Assembly (NCBI GenBank): GCA_029884275.1
Contig: JAOUIC010000023.1
Span: 1 to 10,378, forward strand
Source: Gemmatimonadota bacterium
GTDB taxonomy: Bacteria > Gemmatimonadota > Gemmatimonadetes > Gemmatimonadales > GWC2-71-9
Reading direction: 5' to 3'
DNA length: 10,378 bases
The translations under genes and the position numbers were made by a program. Below the pieces are notes generated by a model that was not told where the DNA came from, made no database searches, and saw nothing but the letters and a program-made list of their open reading frames with translations. Each line of letters opens with the position of its first letter. The stretch's first letter is position 1. Below are positions 1-6,852 of this stretch, piece after piece.

Positions 1-1
1 C

Positions 2-373
2 AGTGCGGCGACGGTGATAACCCTGGAACAGGCGGTCACGCGGCTCGGCGGCAGCATCCGGCTCATCGACGGTATGACACCACTCGTGGTGCGCCTCATC
101 GCGACACCGGGGGTGACCGCGGCTGCCCAGACGGTGCGAGTGGTCTACCTCGATCCGCCGGCACGCGAACTCTGGCTCGAGCAGCGCCGGATCGACACTG
201 GCAACGAGGCGGCAATTCAGGCGGACGGCCTGCTCCCCGGCGACACCGTCGGAACGACTCTCGGTGACGGGCGGCGCTCGCTCCAGTGGCGGGATGCCGG
301 AGGATTCCACCTCTTCCTTTCCGGCTTCCTGCCGGCAGATTCCCTCCAGCTGCTGGCGCGCAGGGTGCGCTGA
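2..373 (+). CDS. 3' end of a protein paralogous to the downstream zinc-finger anti-sigma-like protein (partial)
   Basis: The reading frame is open from the first bases of the window and ends at TGA 371-373, so this is probably the C-terminal part of a gene that begins upstream. A GTG at 14 is only an internal codon of the domain. The ~120 visible residues align end to end with the C-terminal domain of the next gene. Shared landmarks are an AV.RLG..IRLI.G opening, a central VRVVY strand, an L.LEQ/L.LDQ segment, GDTV, RRS..W.D and a closing LSG.L....L..L..R.R. The pattern suggests a small alpha/beta domain, and I cannot name its family. By analogy with the neighbour, the missing N-terminus may hold a zinc finger and a membrane helix, and the visible part would lie outside the inner membrane. 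That localisation is inference only. The gene ends 68 bp before the next start on the same strand, so the two may be co-transcribed. Confidence 0.7.
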   Translation, partial: SAATVITLEQAVTRLGGSIRLIDGMTPLVVRLIATPGVTAAAQTVRVVYLDPPARELWLEQRRIDTGNEAAIQADGLLPGDTVGTTLGDGRRSLQWRDAGGFHLFLSGFLPADSLQLLARRVR

Positions 374-398
374 GGAGCGCGCCCTTGCCTTAGATTGC

Positions 399-421
399 GG
401 AAGCGGCACGATGCCGCTCCC
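399..421 (+). promoter_or_regulatory. Hairpin in the leader between the two anti-sigma-like paralogues
   Basis: AGCGGCA (402-408) and TGCCGCT (412-418) form a perfect 7-bp stem with a 3-base loop. Two more G-C pairs lie beyond a single A/C mismatch. No T-tract follows, so a Rho-independent terminator is unlikely. A TAGATT (391-396) just upstream could be a weak -10 element, but I see no convincing -35. The hairpin may be an mRNA structure that separates expression of the two genes, or chance in GC-rich DNA. Confidence 0.3.
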
Positions 422-441
422 GCTCCCACGACGTCAGGCCC

Positions 442-1317
442 ATGTTCCATCTCAATAGCCGGGTACTCCAGTCATTGCTCGAGGGGACCGTCACCCCGAA
501 CGAAGTGCAGCGCATCCGGCTGCACGTTCGGGAGTGCCGCACCTGCGCGGGCCGGCTCGAGGAGTGGTCCGACGATCACCCGTCGGTGGCCGAGCGGTTT
601 CCCGGCCTCGAGCGGGACGCCGAAACTGAGGCGACGATGACCGCGACCGGTCTCGTCATGATGCCCAGCTCGAGCCAGGTCCTCCCGGCGTGGCTGAGGC
701 CACGGCGACTGATCTGGTATGGCGCGGGACTGCTGATCGTCGGCGCCGCGTCAGGCGTCGCCTGGATGCTGCGCCCCACGTACGAGGTGCAGACCGTCGT
801 CCTCCCTGATTCGGCCCTTCCCCCGCTCCGCGCCCCCGACCCCAGCCAGTTTCCGGGCAACACCCCCAGGGCCGGCGACACGACTGGCGCGGAGACGGGG
901 ATCCCACCCCGAGTCGAACTGCTTCCGGTGTCCGACGATTTCCGCGCCATCACCGGGCGCGAGGCGGTCAGCCGTCTCGGGACGGCGATTCGGCTCATCG
1001 AGGGCGTCGAGCCGGATCACTTCGAGACCGGCCCCCCGGAAGTGGCGCCGGCAGCCCAGCGCGGCGCGGCGCTGATCCGGGTTGTCTACCGCGCTCCGGA
1101 CGATGGTCGAGTGCATCTCGACCAGCAGTTCATCCGTGCCGACTCGACGGGGTTCCGACCCATCGATGACCCGGCACTGGAGAGTGGCGACACGGTGTAC
1201 CGCGAGGCGGGGGGGCGAAGGAGCGCGACGTGGCTGGATGAGAGCGGATACCTGCTGACCCTGTCGGGGCCGCTCACCAACGCAGACCTCCGGGCGCTCA
1301 TCGGGCGGATACGCTGA
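442..1317 (+). CDS. Membrane-anchored zinc-finger (anti-sigma factor-like) protein
   Basis: This 291-residue protein has three visible parts. Residues 1-45 look like a zf-HC2/ZAS zinc finger, with H28-x3-C32-x2-C35 and a possible fourth ligand at H3, the usual ~25 residues upstream. Residues 90-110 form one hydrophobic transmembrane segment after an arginine-rich stretch (RPRR), which would place the N-terminus in the cytoplasm. A Pro-rich linker (about 120-165) then leads to a C-terminal domain (about 168-291) that is also found in the gene just upstream. In ZAS anti-sigma factors the finger holds an ECF sigma factor at the membrane and the outer domain takes part in sensing. That family knowledge suggests this protein regulates a sigma factor, but none lies in the window, so a cognate would have to be upstream or elsewhere. 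No clear Shine-Dalgarno precedes ATG 442. The 3' end overlaps the convergent flavoprotein gene by 20 bp. Confidence 0.75.
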   Translation: MFHLNSRVLQSLLEGTVTPNEVQRIRLHVRECRTCAGRLEEWSDDHPSVAERFPGLERDAETEATMTATGLVMMPSSSQVLPAWLRPRRLIWYGAGLLIVGAASGVAWMLRPTYEVQTVVLPDSALPPLRAPDPSQFPGNTPRAGDTTGAETGIPPRVELLPVSDDFRAITGREAVSRLGTAIRLIEGVEPDHFETGPPEVAPAAQRGAALIRVVYRAPDDGRVHLDQQFIRADSTGFRPIDDPALESGDTVYREAGGRRSATWLDESGYLLTLSGPLTNADLRALIGRIR

Positions 1318-2524
1318 CGCCCAGTCCGGCGGCCCGGCCCGTCGCCCACGCCCAGGCGAAGTTGTGGCCCCCGATGGGCCCGAAGGCATCGAGCACCTCG
1401 CCGCAGAAGTGGATTCCGGGGCAGAGACGGCTCTGAAGCGTCACCGGATCAATCTCCTCCAGCGCGACCCCGCCACCGGTCACCTCGGCCTTCCGGTACC
1501 CCTCGTCGCCGGTCCAGGGCAGCGGGTATGCCGACAGGAGTTCGACGATCCTGCGGCGATCATCCCGGCTCAGCTGCGCCAGCTGGCACCCGGCCCGCAC
1601 CTGGCTCTCCCCGAGCAGCTGCTCCACGAGCCGTGCCGGGATGACCTCCCGCAGGGTGGACTGCACGGTCCGTGGCGAGCGCCGCTGCAACCGCGCATTC
1701 CACACCTCGGCCGACTCACGACTCCACGCGACCCGCAGTACCTGCCGCTCCCCGCCAGTGAGCCGGGACCGAACTGCGAGATGCGAGAGGTCGAGGACAC
1801 TTGGCCCGCTGTATCCGCGGTGCGTGAAGAGGAAACCTCCCTCGCTCCGGAACCGCTTGCCGCCAACGCGGGCCTCGATCCTCACCTCGAGCGAGAGCCC
1901 CGACAGATGGGCATGCACCGGTGGGTCGGCGACGAGCGGGGTCAGGGCCGGGTAGGTCTCGCGGATCGTGTGCCCGAGCCGCCGCGCAATCGAGAGGCCC
2001 ATGCCATCGCTGCCTGTCGCGGGTACCGACAGGCCGCCGGTCGCCACGATGACTGCGCCCGCCTCGAGGGGCGCCTGATCCTCGAACATCACCCCCCAGC
2101 CTGCGGCGGAGCGCTCGACTCCGGTGACCGCGGTCCCGAATCGCAGCTCCGCACCCGCGTCACGGGCTCCCGCCACCAGCCGGTCCCGCACGTCGCGCGC
2201 CCGGTTGGAGACCGGAAAGAGCTTTCCCGATTCGGCCTCCAGGGCGAGCGGAAGGCCAAGCACTTCCTCGAAGAAGGCCCGCTGCCGTGCGAGCGGCCAG
2301 CCCGCCAGCACTCGGCGCACGAGGTGCGGCGGCGACTCCGAGACGAAGCGCGCGGGATCGAGCTGAGAGGGAAGCACGTTGCAGCGACCGCCACCGCTGA
2401 TGAGGATCTTGCGGCCGCCATCGCGGGTCCGCTCGAGGAGCACCACTCGGCAACCCGTCCCGGCAGCATGGATGGCGGCCATCAGGCCGGCCGCTCCGGC
2501 GCCGATCACGGCGACGGGAAGCAT
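1298..2524 (-). CDS. HI0933/YhiN-family FAD-dependent oxidoreductase (aminoacetone oxidase-like)
   Basis: This 408-residue flavoprotein has the usual length of the HI0933 (YhiN, BaiN/RdsA-like) family. Residues 5-16 hold the Rossmann dinucleotide motif GAGAAG, with an acidic strand end at E31. Residues 37-49 carry the family signature GRKILISGGGRCN, which contacts FAD. ATGGLSVPATGSDG (161-174) is the second family signature. The C-terminal block TGGGV (349-353), FCGEVLD (373-379) and GGHNFAWAWATG (385-396) closes the FAD site. The start is ATG 2522-2524, because the GxGxxG motif follows at once and AGGTGA lies 5 bases upstream. The open frame extends further upstream but only antisense to the lyase gene. 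Substrates in this family are poorly defined: a few members act on bile-acid or aminoacetone-type compounds, and most are annotated only by homology. It is transcribed divergently from the tryptophanase gene across 141 bp. A cytoplasmic location is expected, as there is no signal peptide. Confidence 0.9.
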   Translation of the reverse strand: MLPVAVIGAGAAGLMAAIHAAGTGCRVVLLERTRDGGRKILISGGGRCNVLPSQLDPARFVSESPPHLVRRVLAGWPLARQRAFFEEVLGLPLALEAESGKLFPVSNRARDVRDRLVAGARDAGAELRFGTAVTGVERSAAGWGVMFEDQAPLEAGAVIVATGGLSVPATGSDGMGLSIARRLGHTIRETYPALTPLVADPPVHAHLSGLSLEVRIEARVGGKRFRSEGGFLFTHRGYSGPSVLDLSHLAVRSRLTGGERQVLRVAWSRESAEVWNARLQRRSPRTVQSTLREVIPARLVEQLLGESQVRAGCQLAQLSRDDRRRIVELLSAYPLPWTGDEGYRKAEVTGGGVALEEIDPVTLQSRLCPGIHFCGEVLDAFGPIGGHNFAWAWATGRAAGLGVSVSAR

Positions 2525-2529
2525 GGGGG

Positions 2530-2535
2530 TCACCT
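2530..2535 (-). promoter_or_regulatory. Ribosome binding site of the HI0933-family gene
   Basis: Read on the minus strand, AGGTGA lies 5 bases before ATG 2524-2522. It matches the anti-Shine-Dalgarno complement GGAGGTGA over six bases and supports this start over the long upstream frame extension. Confidence 0.65.
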
Positions 2536-2585
2536 GCGGCACGGGCGTCTGTCCCTCATCGTTCCCCGGCGTGCGTCGTGCGGTC

Positions 2586-2618
2586 AATATGGCCTGAGCG
2601 TGGGTCCGGCGACATATT
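2586..2618. promoter_or_regulatory. AT-rich inverted repeat in the divergent flavoprotein/tryptophanase intergenic region
   Basis: AATATG (2586-2591) and CATATT (2613-2618) are exact inverted copies, 27 bp apart centre to centre, and stand out in an otherwise GC-rich 141-bp spacer. Read outward, each arm gives CATATT (four of six matches to TATAAT), so they could be back-to-back -10 elements for the flavoprotein (minus) and lyase (plus) genes. I find no good -35 hexamer for either. They could equally be half-sites of an operator. Confidence 0.35.
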
Positions 2619-2665
2619 CCCCTGCGTTCGCCGCCATGCCGACCTCGTTCCCACGAAGCTGACCG

Positions 2666-4039
2666 ATGAAGACCATCATCGAGCCGTTCCGCATCAAGTC
2701 GGTCGAACCGATCCGGATGACGACCACGGCCGAGCGCGAGGCGCGACTCCGCCAGGCGTCCTACAACGTCTTCCTGCTGCGGTCCGATGACGTGCTCATC
2801 GACCTCCTCACCGACAGCGGCACCTCCGCCATGAGCAGCAACCAGTGGGCTGCGATCATGCGGGGGGACGAGTCCTACGCCGGCAGTCCCTCGTTCTACC
2901 GGTTCGAGGACGCGGTCCGGGATATCTTCGGCTTCACGTATGTCTTCCCCACCCACCAGGGTCGGGCCGCCGAGCGGATCCTCTTTTCGCTGAAGTGCAG
3001 GCCGGGCGACGTGGTGCCGAGCAACACCCACTTCGACACCACCCGGGCCAATATCGAGTTCACCGGGGCGAAGGCGGTCGATCTGGTGATCCCCGAGGGG
3101 CTGCAGCCGTCGACGGTGCACCCATTCAAGGGGAACATGGACGTGGCCGCGCTCGAGCGGCTGATCGGCGAGACGGGGCGGGACCGGATTCCGCTTTGCA
3201 TGCTGACGGTGACGAACAACTCCGGTGGTGGCCAGCCGGTCTCGATGGCGAATGTCCGGGCGGTCTCGGAGACCTGTCGCCGCCACGGTATCCCGCTCTA
3301 CATCGACGCCTGCCGATTCGCCGAGAACGCCTGGTTCATCAAGCAGCGGGAGCAGGGCTACGGCGAGAAGCGGCCGATCGAGATCGCGCGGGAGATGTTC
3401 CGGTACGCCGACGGCGCGACCATGTCGGCCAAGAAGGACGGCCTGGCGAACATCGGCGGCTTCGTGGCCAGCAACGACGCCGAGCTGGCCCAGCGGGAGC
3501 GGAACCTGCTGATCCTGACCGAGGGGTTTCCGACCTACGGCGGCCTGGCGGGACGGGACCTGGAAGCCATCGCCGTGGGGCTGCACGAGGCGCTCGAGGA
3601 AGACTACCTGCTCTACCGGATCACCTCGACGACCTACCTCGGCACCCACATCGCCTCACAGGGCGTGCCGATCGTCCAGCCGCCGGGCGGTCACGCGGTG
3701 TACATCGACGCCGCAGCGATGTTTCCGCACATCCCGCCACTGCAGCTGCCGGGTCAGGCGCTGGTCGCCGAGCTCTACCGGGAAGCCGGCATCCGGAGCG
3801 TCGAGATCGGCACCGTGATGTTCGGCCGCCGGGACCCCGTCTCGGGCGAGGAGACGCCCGGCCCGATGGAACTGGTCCGCCTGGCCATTCCCCGGCGGGT
3901 CTACACCCAGAGCCATGTGGACTACGTGGTCGAGGCCATCCTGAACGTGCACGCCCGCCGCGAGGCGGTCCGCGGGTACCGCTTCGTGGAGCAGGCTCCG
4001 TTCCTGCGCCACTTCAGCGCACGGTTCGAACCGCTCTGA
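2666..4039 (+). CDS. tnaA: Tryptophanase (L-tryptophan indole-lyase), compact TPL-length form
   Basis: This 457-residue fold-type I PLP enzyme would convert L-tryptophan to indole, pyruvate and ammonia in the cytosol. Family landmarks are EPFRIKSVEP at the N-terminus, IDLLTDSGT (45-53), catalytic Y71, THQGR with R100, D214 and R217 near the cofactor, MSAKKD with the PLP lysine K257, and R405, which should bind the substrate carboxylate. Length and N-terminal wording resemble tyrosine phenol-lyase (456 aa in Citrobacter freundii). However, the three residues that separate the enzymes are of the tryptophanase type: D124 (Thr124 in TPL), I381 (Arg381 in TPL) and H449 (Phe448 in TPL). The comparison uses sequences recalled from memory. 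The short insertion of E. coli TnaA before the FDTT segment is absent. ATG 2666 fits the family N-terminus, though no strong Shine-Dalgarno is visible. No tnaC-like leader or tnaB permease is adjacent. It converges with the next gene, with 9 bp between stops. Confidence 0.87.
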   Translation: MKTIIEPFRIKSVEPIRMTTTAEREARLRQASYNVFLLRSDDVLIDLLTDSGTSAMSSNQWAAIMRGDESYAGSPSFYRFEDAVRDIFGFTYVFPTHQGRAAERILFSLKCRPGDVVPSNTHFDTTRANIEFTGAKAVDLVIPEGLQPSTVHPFKGNMDVAALERLIGETGRDRIPLCMLTVTNNSGGGQPVSMANVRAVSETCRRHGIPLYIDACRFAENAWFIKQREQGYGEKRPIEIAREMFRYADGATMSAKKDGLANIGGFVASNDAELAQRERNLLILTEGFPTYGGLAGRDLEAIAVGLHEALEEDYLLYRITSTTYLGTHIASQGVPIVQPPGGHAVYIDAAAMFPHIPPLQLPGQALVAELYREAGIRSVEIGTVMFGRRDPVSGEETPGPMELVRLAIPRRVYTQSHVDYVVEAILNVHARREAVRGYRFVEQAPFLRHFSARFEPL

Positions 4040-4048
4040 GCAGGCGAG

Positions 4049-4543
4049 CTATTGCTTCCGGTACAGTCCGTCGAAGACCGCGGTCCAGACCTCGCCGTCC
4101 GGCGACTGCTCCCACATCTGGCGTACCGAGCCGTCCGGATTGGGGGTGAACGTCAGTCGCTGATGGATGGTCTTGCCTTCCGGACCGGTGGTCGTCCCGC
4201 CGAAGCGCATGGCGCCATTCGTGAACACGCCGGTGAGGTGCAGCACCGTTCCGGAGTTGTCCACCCAGAACTGGTGCCAGAGCCTGCCAGCCCGGTCATA
4301 GACGTTGAAACTCTGGCCCGTCCCTCCCCGGGAGCCCTTCCAGTGCTCGTGCAGCACGCAGCCATCCTCCTCGAGGGTGATCTCGTTGTGGCCGGCCACT
4401 CCTCCCTGCGCCGTGACTTCCCACCTGCCCACCCAGAAATCGAACTGGCGGTGCTCGGAGCCGGAGCACTTCTGCTGTGCCACCAGTGGCGTGTGAAGCA
4501 GGAGCAGCGACAGGGCGGCGAGCGCACGAGAGTACTGGTTCAT
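4049..4543 (-). CDS. Small secreted protein, DUF1579-like
   Basis: This 164-residue protein starts with a Sec signal peptide: a short polar N-terminus with R6, a Leu/Ala-rich core (about 7-21) and a likely cleavage after A22 before QQKC. The mature part has a FDFWVGRWEV motif (34-43), regularly spaced aromatic strands such as HEHWKG and WHQFWVDNSG, and ends in VFDGLYRK. This resembles small DUF1579-type or lipocalin-like beta-barrel proteins seen in many environmental bacteria. I cannot confirm the family, and no catalytic residues are obvious. Cysteines at 26 and 62 could pair after export. The protein should be periplasmic or extracellular, and its ligand is unknown. It is transcribed divergently from the DUF255 gene and converges on the tryptophanase gene. 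A TACCTT on its strand (plus-strand 4591-4596) is a possible -10. Confidence 0.72.
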   Translation of the reverse strand: MNQYSRALAALSLLLLHTPLVAQQKCSGSEHRQFDFWVGRWEVTAQGGVAGHNEITLEEDGCVLHEHWKGSRGGTGQSFNVYDRAGRLWHQFWVDNSGTVLHLTGVFTNGAMRFGGTTTGPEGKTIHQRLTFTPNPDGSVRQMWEQSPDGEVWTAVFDGLYRKQ

Positions 4544-4598
4544 GGTCCGGGCTCACAAGGGATGGGAGACAGTCCTGCCGTCGAAGCCGCAAGGTAGC

Positions 4599-4618
4599 GT
4601 CGGCTCCCCGGGGCCGAC
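4599..4618. repeat. Inverted repeat between two divergent genes
   Basis: GTCGGC (4599-4604) and GCCGAC (4613-4618) are exact inverted copies around a CCCCGGGG core, in the 107-bp divergent spacer. It sits between a minus-strand TACCTT (4591-4596) and a plus-strand TACCTT (4638-4643), where a shared operator could act. Chance is a real alternative in DNA this GC-rich. Confidence 0.25.
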
Positions 4619-4643
4619 AGAATCGGCGCACCGAGCCTACCTT
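4614..4643 (+). promoter_or_regulatory. Candidate promoter giving a near-leaderless DUF255 transcript
   Basis: CCGACA (4614-4619; matches TTGACA at four positions) and TACCTT (4638-4643; fits a relaxed TANNNT -10) are separated by 18 bp. The -10 ends 7 bases before ATG 4651, so a transcript starting at the usual distance would begin at or next to the start codon. This fits the lack of a Shine-Dalgarno there. Confidence 0.35.
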
Positions 4644-4650
4644 TGACCCC

Positions 4651-6732
4651 ATGACCAACCGCCTCGGCAACTCCACCTCCGCCTACCTCCACTCGGCGGC
4701 GCACCAGCCGATCCACTGGTACCCGTGGGGCGAGGAAGCCTTGGCGGCCGCGGAGCGGCTGGACCGCCCCGTCCTGCTCGATATCGGCGCGGTATGGTGC
4801 CACTGGTGCCACGTCATGGACGGCGAGTCGTACGAGGACCCGAAGCTCGCCGATTTTCTGAACCAGCATTTCGTCTGCATCAAGGTGGACCGCGACGAGC
4901 GGCCCGACGTGGACGCACGCTACCAGCGCGCGGTGCAGGCCATTACGAGGCAGGGTGGCTGGCCGCTCACCGCCTTTCTCACCCCGCGGGGCGAGGTCTT
5001 CTACGGAGGGACCTATTTCCCCCCCGACGGCAAGTACGGCCGGCCTGGCTTTCGATCGGTGCTCGAGCAGGTCCACCGGCTCTACCACACCGAACGCGAG
5101 CGGGTCGACGGGCACGCCCTGGCGCTCAGGCGGGCCCTGGCCGAGGCCGGCGTGGAGCGTGTACCGGCGGCGGCGTCTGCCGAGCTGCTCGAGGGAGCGG
5201 CCGAGGCCATGGCGCGGGTCTACGATCCCCGCCACGGCGGGTTCGGCACGGCGCCGAAGTTTCCCCATCCCGGCGCGGTGAGCTTTCTGCTGGAGCGCTG
5301 GCTCGATACCGGTGACGACAGCCACCGCGCCATCGCCGAGCATACACTCGGCGCCATGGCACGAGGCGGCGTGCACGACCAGCTCGGTGGCGGATTCCAC
5401 CGCTACAGCGTGGACGAGCGATGGGTGGTGCCGCACTTCGAGAAGATGGCCTACGACAACGCGGCGCTGCTGCATGCCTATCTGGACGGCCTCGCGGCGC
5501 TCAGCGACGAAGCGCATGCGGCCACCGCCCGCGGCATCGTCGCCTGGATCCGGGAGGTGCTGGCCCATCCCGACGCGGGGTACGGCGCCAGCCAGGACGC
5601 CGATGTCGGGCTGGAGGATGACGGCGACTACTTCACCTGGACGGTGGACGAGGCACGCGAGGCGCTGGGCGACGAGGCGCTGTATGATGTCGCGGCGGCG
5701 GCCTGGGACATCGGCACCGCGGGCGAGATGTCGCACGATCCCTCGAAAAACGTGCTCTTCGTCGCGGCCGACGCCGCCATGATCGCCCGCCGCCTGGGAA
5801 TCGGGACGCCGGTCGCGGAGGCGCGCCTCGGCGAGGCGAAGGAGCAGCTGCTCGCGGCCAGACGGCGGCGGACGCCGCCACAGGTCGACCGGACCCGGTA
5901 CACCTCGTGGAACGCCATGATCGCCGGCGCGCTGATCCGGGCCGGGGCGGTGCTCGACGATGAGTGGGCAGTGGCCCACGGCCTCGCGACGCTCCGGTGG
6001 ATCCGCGCCAGCCACGCCGACCCGGCGGCACTCAGGCACAACCCCGACGGCGTCGGAGGCCTGCTCGACGACCAGGTGCAGGTGGCTGCCGCCTGTCTTG
6101 AAGCATTCGAGGTCACCGGCCTTGATGAGTGGCTCGCCTGGTCGGTCGCGATCATGGACCGGTGCTGGCGGGACTATCAGGATCCAGAGGGGGGACTATA
6201 CGACACCGCGTCCGGCACGGGCGATGGGCTGCTTCCCACCAGACTCACCCCCATCGAGGACGCGCCCTCTCCCTCACCCAACGGGGTCGCGGCCATCACC
6301 ATGGCTCGGCTCGGGGCACAGACCGGCGACCCGAAGTGGGCCGAACGGCGGGACGCCATCGTCACCCCATTCGCCGGCGCCGCCCCTCAGCTCGGCGTCC
6401 ACGGCGCGACCCTCGCCCGGGCCCTCTCGTGGGCCGCGTTGCCCGAGTCGCACCTGGTGATCATCGAGGGGAAGAGCGCCGACGACGAAGCGACCGCGCG
6501 GGCCATGCACCAGGCTGCGCTCCGCTGTCCGCTGCCGCGGCGGGTCGTTCGGTTCGTGAAGCAGGGAACGGGAGTACCGCTCGGGCTACCGGCGGCGCTC
6601 CGCACGATGGCGGTCGCGGGGCGTGAAACACGTGCCTATGCCTGTTCCGGGAACACCTGTCAGGCACCCGCCCTGACGATGACCCAGTGGCATGAGACTC
6701 TCTCGAGGCTCGGCAACCCGGGCCCCCGATGA
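4651..6732 (+). CDS. DUF255 / YyaL-type thioredoxin-domain protein
   Basis: This 693-residue protein matches the full length of the YyaL/SPATA20 family. Residues 1-165 form a thioredoxin-like DUF255 domain opening with NRLGNSTSAYLHSAAHQP, with the redox motif W49-C50-H51-W52-C53-H54 and the conserved segments QGGWPLTAFLTP (101-112) and GGTYFPP (119-125). The rest (about 175-680) is an alpha/alpha-barrel glycoside-hydrolase-like region with GGFGTAPKFPHP, HDQLGGGFHRYSVDERW, PHFEKMAYDN (261-270), QDAD and TSWNAMI. It ends with the family's C-terminal Cys pair in ACSGNTC (664-670). The biochemical role is not settled for the family. The start is ATG 4651, because the conserved N-terminus begins there; an earlier in-frame ATG at 4477 would run through the divergent gene. 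No signal peptide is present, so it is probably cytoplasmic. A hairpin terminator begins at its stop codon, so it appears to be a single-gene unit. Confidence 0.9.
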   Translation: MTNRLGNSTSAYLHSAAHQPIHWYPWGEEALAAAERLDRPVLLDIGAVWCHWCHVMDGESYEDPKLADFLNQHFVCIKVDRDERPDVDARYQRAVQAITRQGGWPLTAFLTPRGEVFYGGTYFPPDGKYGRPGFRSVLEQVHRLYHTERERVDGHALALRRALAEAGVERVPAAASAELLEGAAEAMARVYDPRHGGFGTAPKFPHPGAVSFLLERWLDTGDDSHRAIAEHTLGAMARGGVHDQLGGGFHRYSVDERWVVPHFEKMAYDNAALLHAYLDGLAALSDEAHAATARGIVAWIREVLAHPDAGYGASQDADVGLEDDGDYFTWTVDEAREALGDEALYDVAAAAWDIGTAGEMSHDPSKNVLFVAADAAMIARRLGIGTPVAEARLGEAKEQLLAARRRRTPPQVDRTRYTSWNAMIAGALIRAGAVLDDEWAVAHGLATLRWIRASHADPAALRHNPDGVGGLLDDQVQVAAACLEAFEVTGLDEWLAWSVAIMDRCWRDYQDPEGGLYDTASGTGDGLLPTRLTPIEDAPSPSPNGVAAITMARLGAQTGDPKWAERRDAIVTPFAGAAPQLGVHGATLARALSWAALPESHLVIIEGKSADDEATARAMHQAALRCPLPRRVVRFVKQGTGVPLGLPAALRTMAVAGRETRAYACSGNTCQAPALTMTQWHETLSRLGNPGPR

Positions 6733-6773
6733 TGGGCCGGTGCGATGCCACCTCCTCCGCTGGACCGGCCCAT
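6732..6773 (+). terminator. Hairpin terminator after the DUF255 gene
   Basis: ATGGGCCGGT (6732-6741) pairs perfectly with ACCGGCCCAT (6764-6773) over 10 bp around a 22-base loop, and a G-T wobble extends the stem. Only a short T run follows (6773-6775), so the signal is not a classic strong Rho-independent terminator. Its position, directly at the stop codon, supports transcription termination. Confidence 0.55.
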
Positions 6774-6802
6774 TTGGCGATCCCCCGGGGCGGCGGTACT
6801 TT
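6774..6802 (+). promoter_or_regulatory. Candidate sigma70-type promoter for the cyclophilin gene
   Basis: TTGGCG (6774-6779, four of six matches to TTGACA) and TACTTT (6797-6802, fits TANNNT) are 17 bp apart, directly after the terminator hairpin. A transcript would start near 6809, giving a leader of about 44 bases before ATG 6853. Confidence 0.4.
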
Positions 6803-6852
6803 CCGGGCCGGCAGGCAGCAGTCCACCACACACCCCTTGCCCCATCGGACCC

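Noticed and set aside
1364..2662. A 432-codon plus-strand frame opposite the flavoprotein gene
   Set aside because: It shows no family features and is a shadow of the flavoprotein, whose FAD motifs are unambiguous on the minus strand.
2525..3649. A 375-residue N-terminal extension of the HI0933-family protein
   Set aside because: It lies antisense to the tryptophanase gene and shows no domain. The family N-terminus and a ribosome binding site are at 2524-2535.
2666..4039. Tyrosine phenol-lyase as the name for the PLP lyase
   Set aside because: Length and N-terminus fit, but D124, I381 and H449 are tryptophanase-type residues at the three discriminating positions.
4040..4048. A terminator between the tryptophanase gene and the convergent secreted-protein gene
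   Set aside because: The gap is only 9 bp and I see no clear hairpin with a T-tract there.
2845..4149. A 434-codon plus-strand frame overlapping the tryptophanase gene in another phase
   Set aside because: Its composition is almost entirely Arg, Gly, Ala, Asp and Pro, typical of an out-of-phase reading of a GC-rich gene.
4540..6039. A 499-codon minus-strand frame opposite the DUF255 gene
   Set aside because: It is a shadow frame of low-complexity Arg/Gly/Val-rich sequence, while the plus strand encodes a full-length DUF255 protein.
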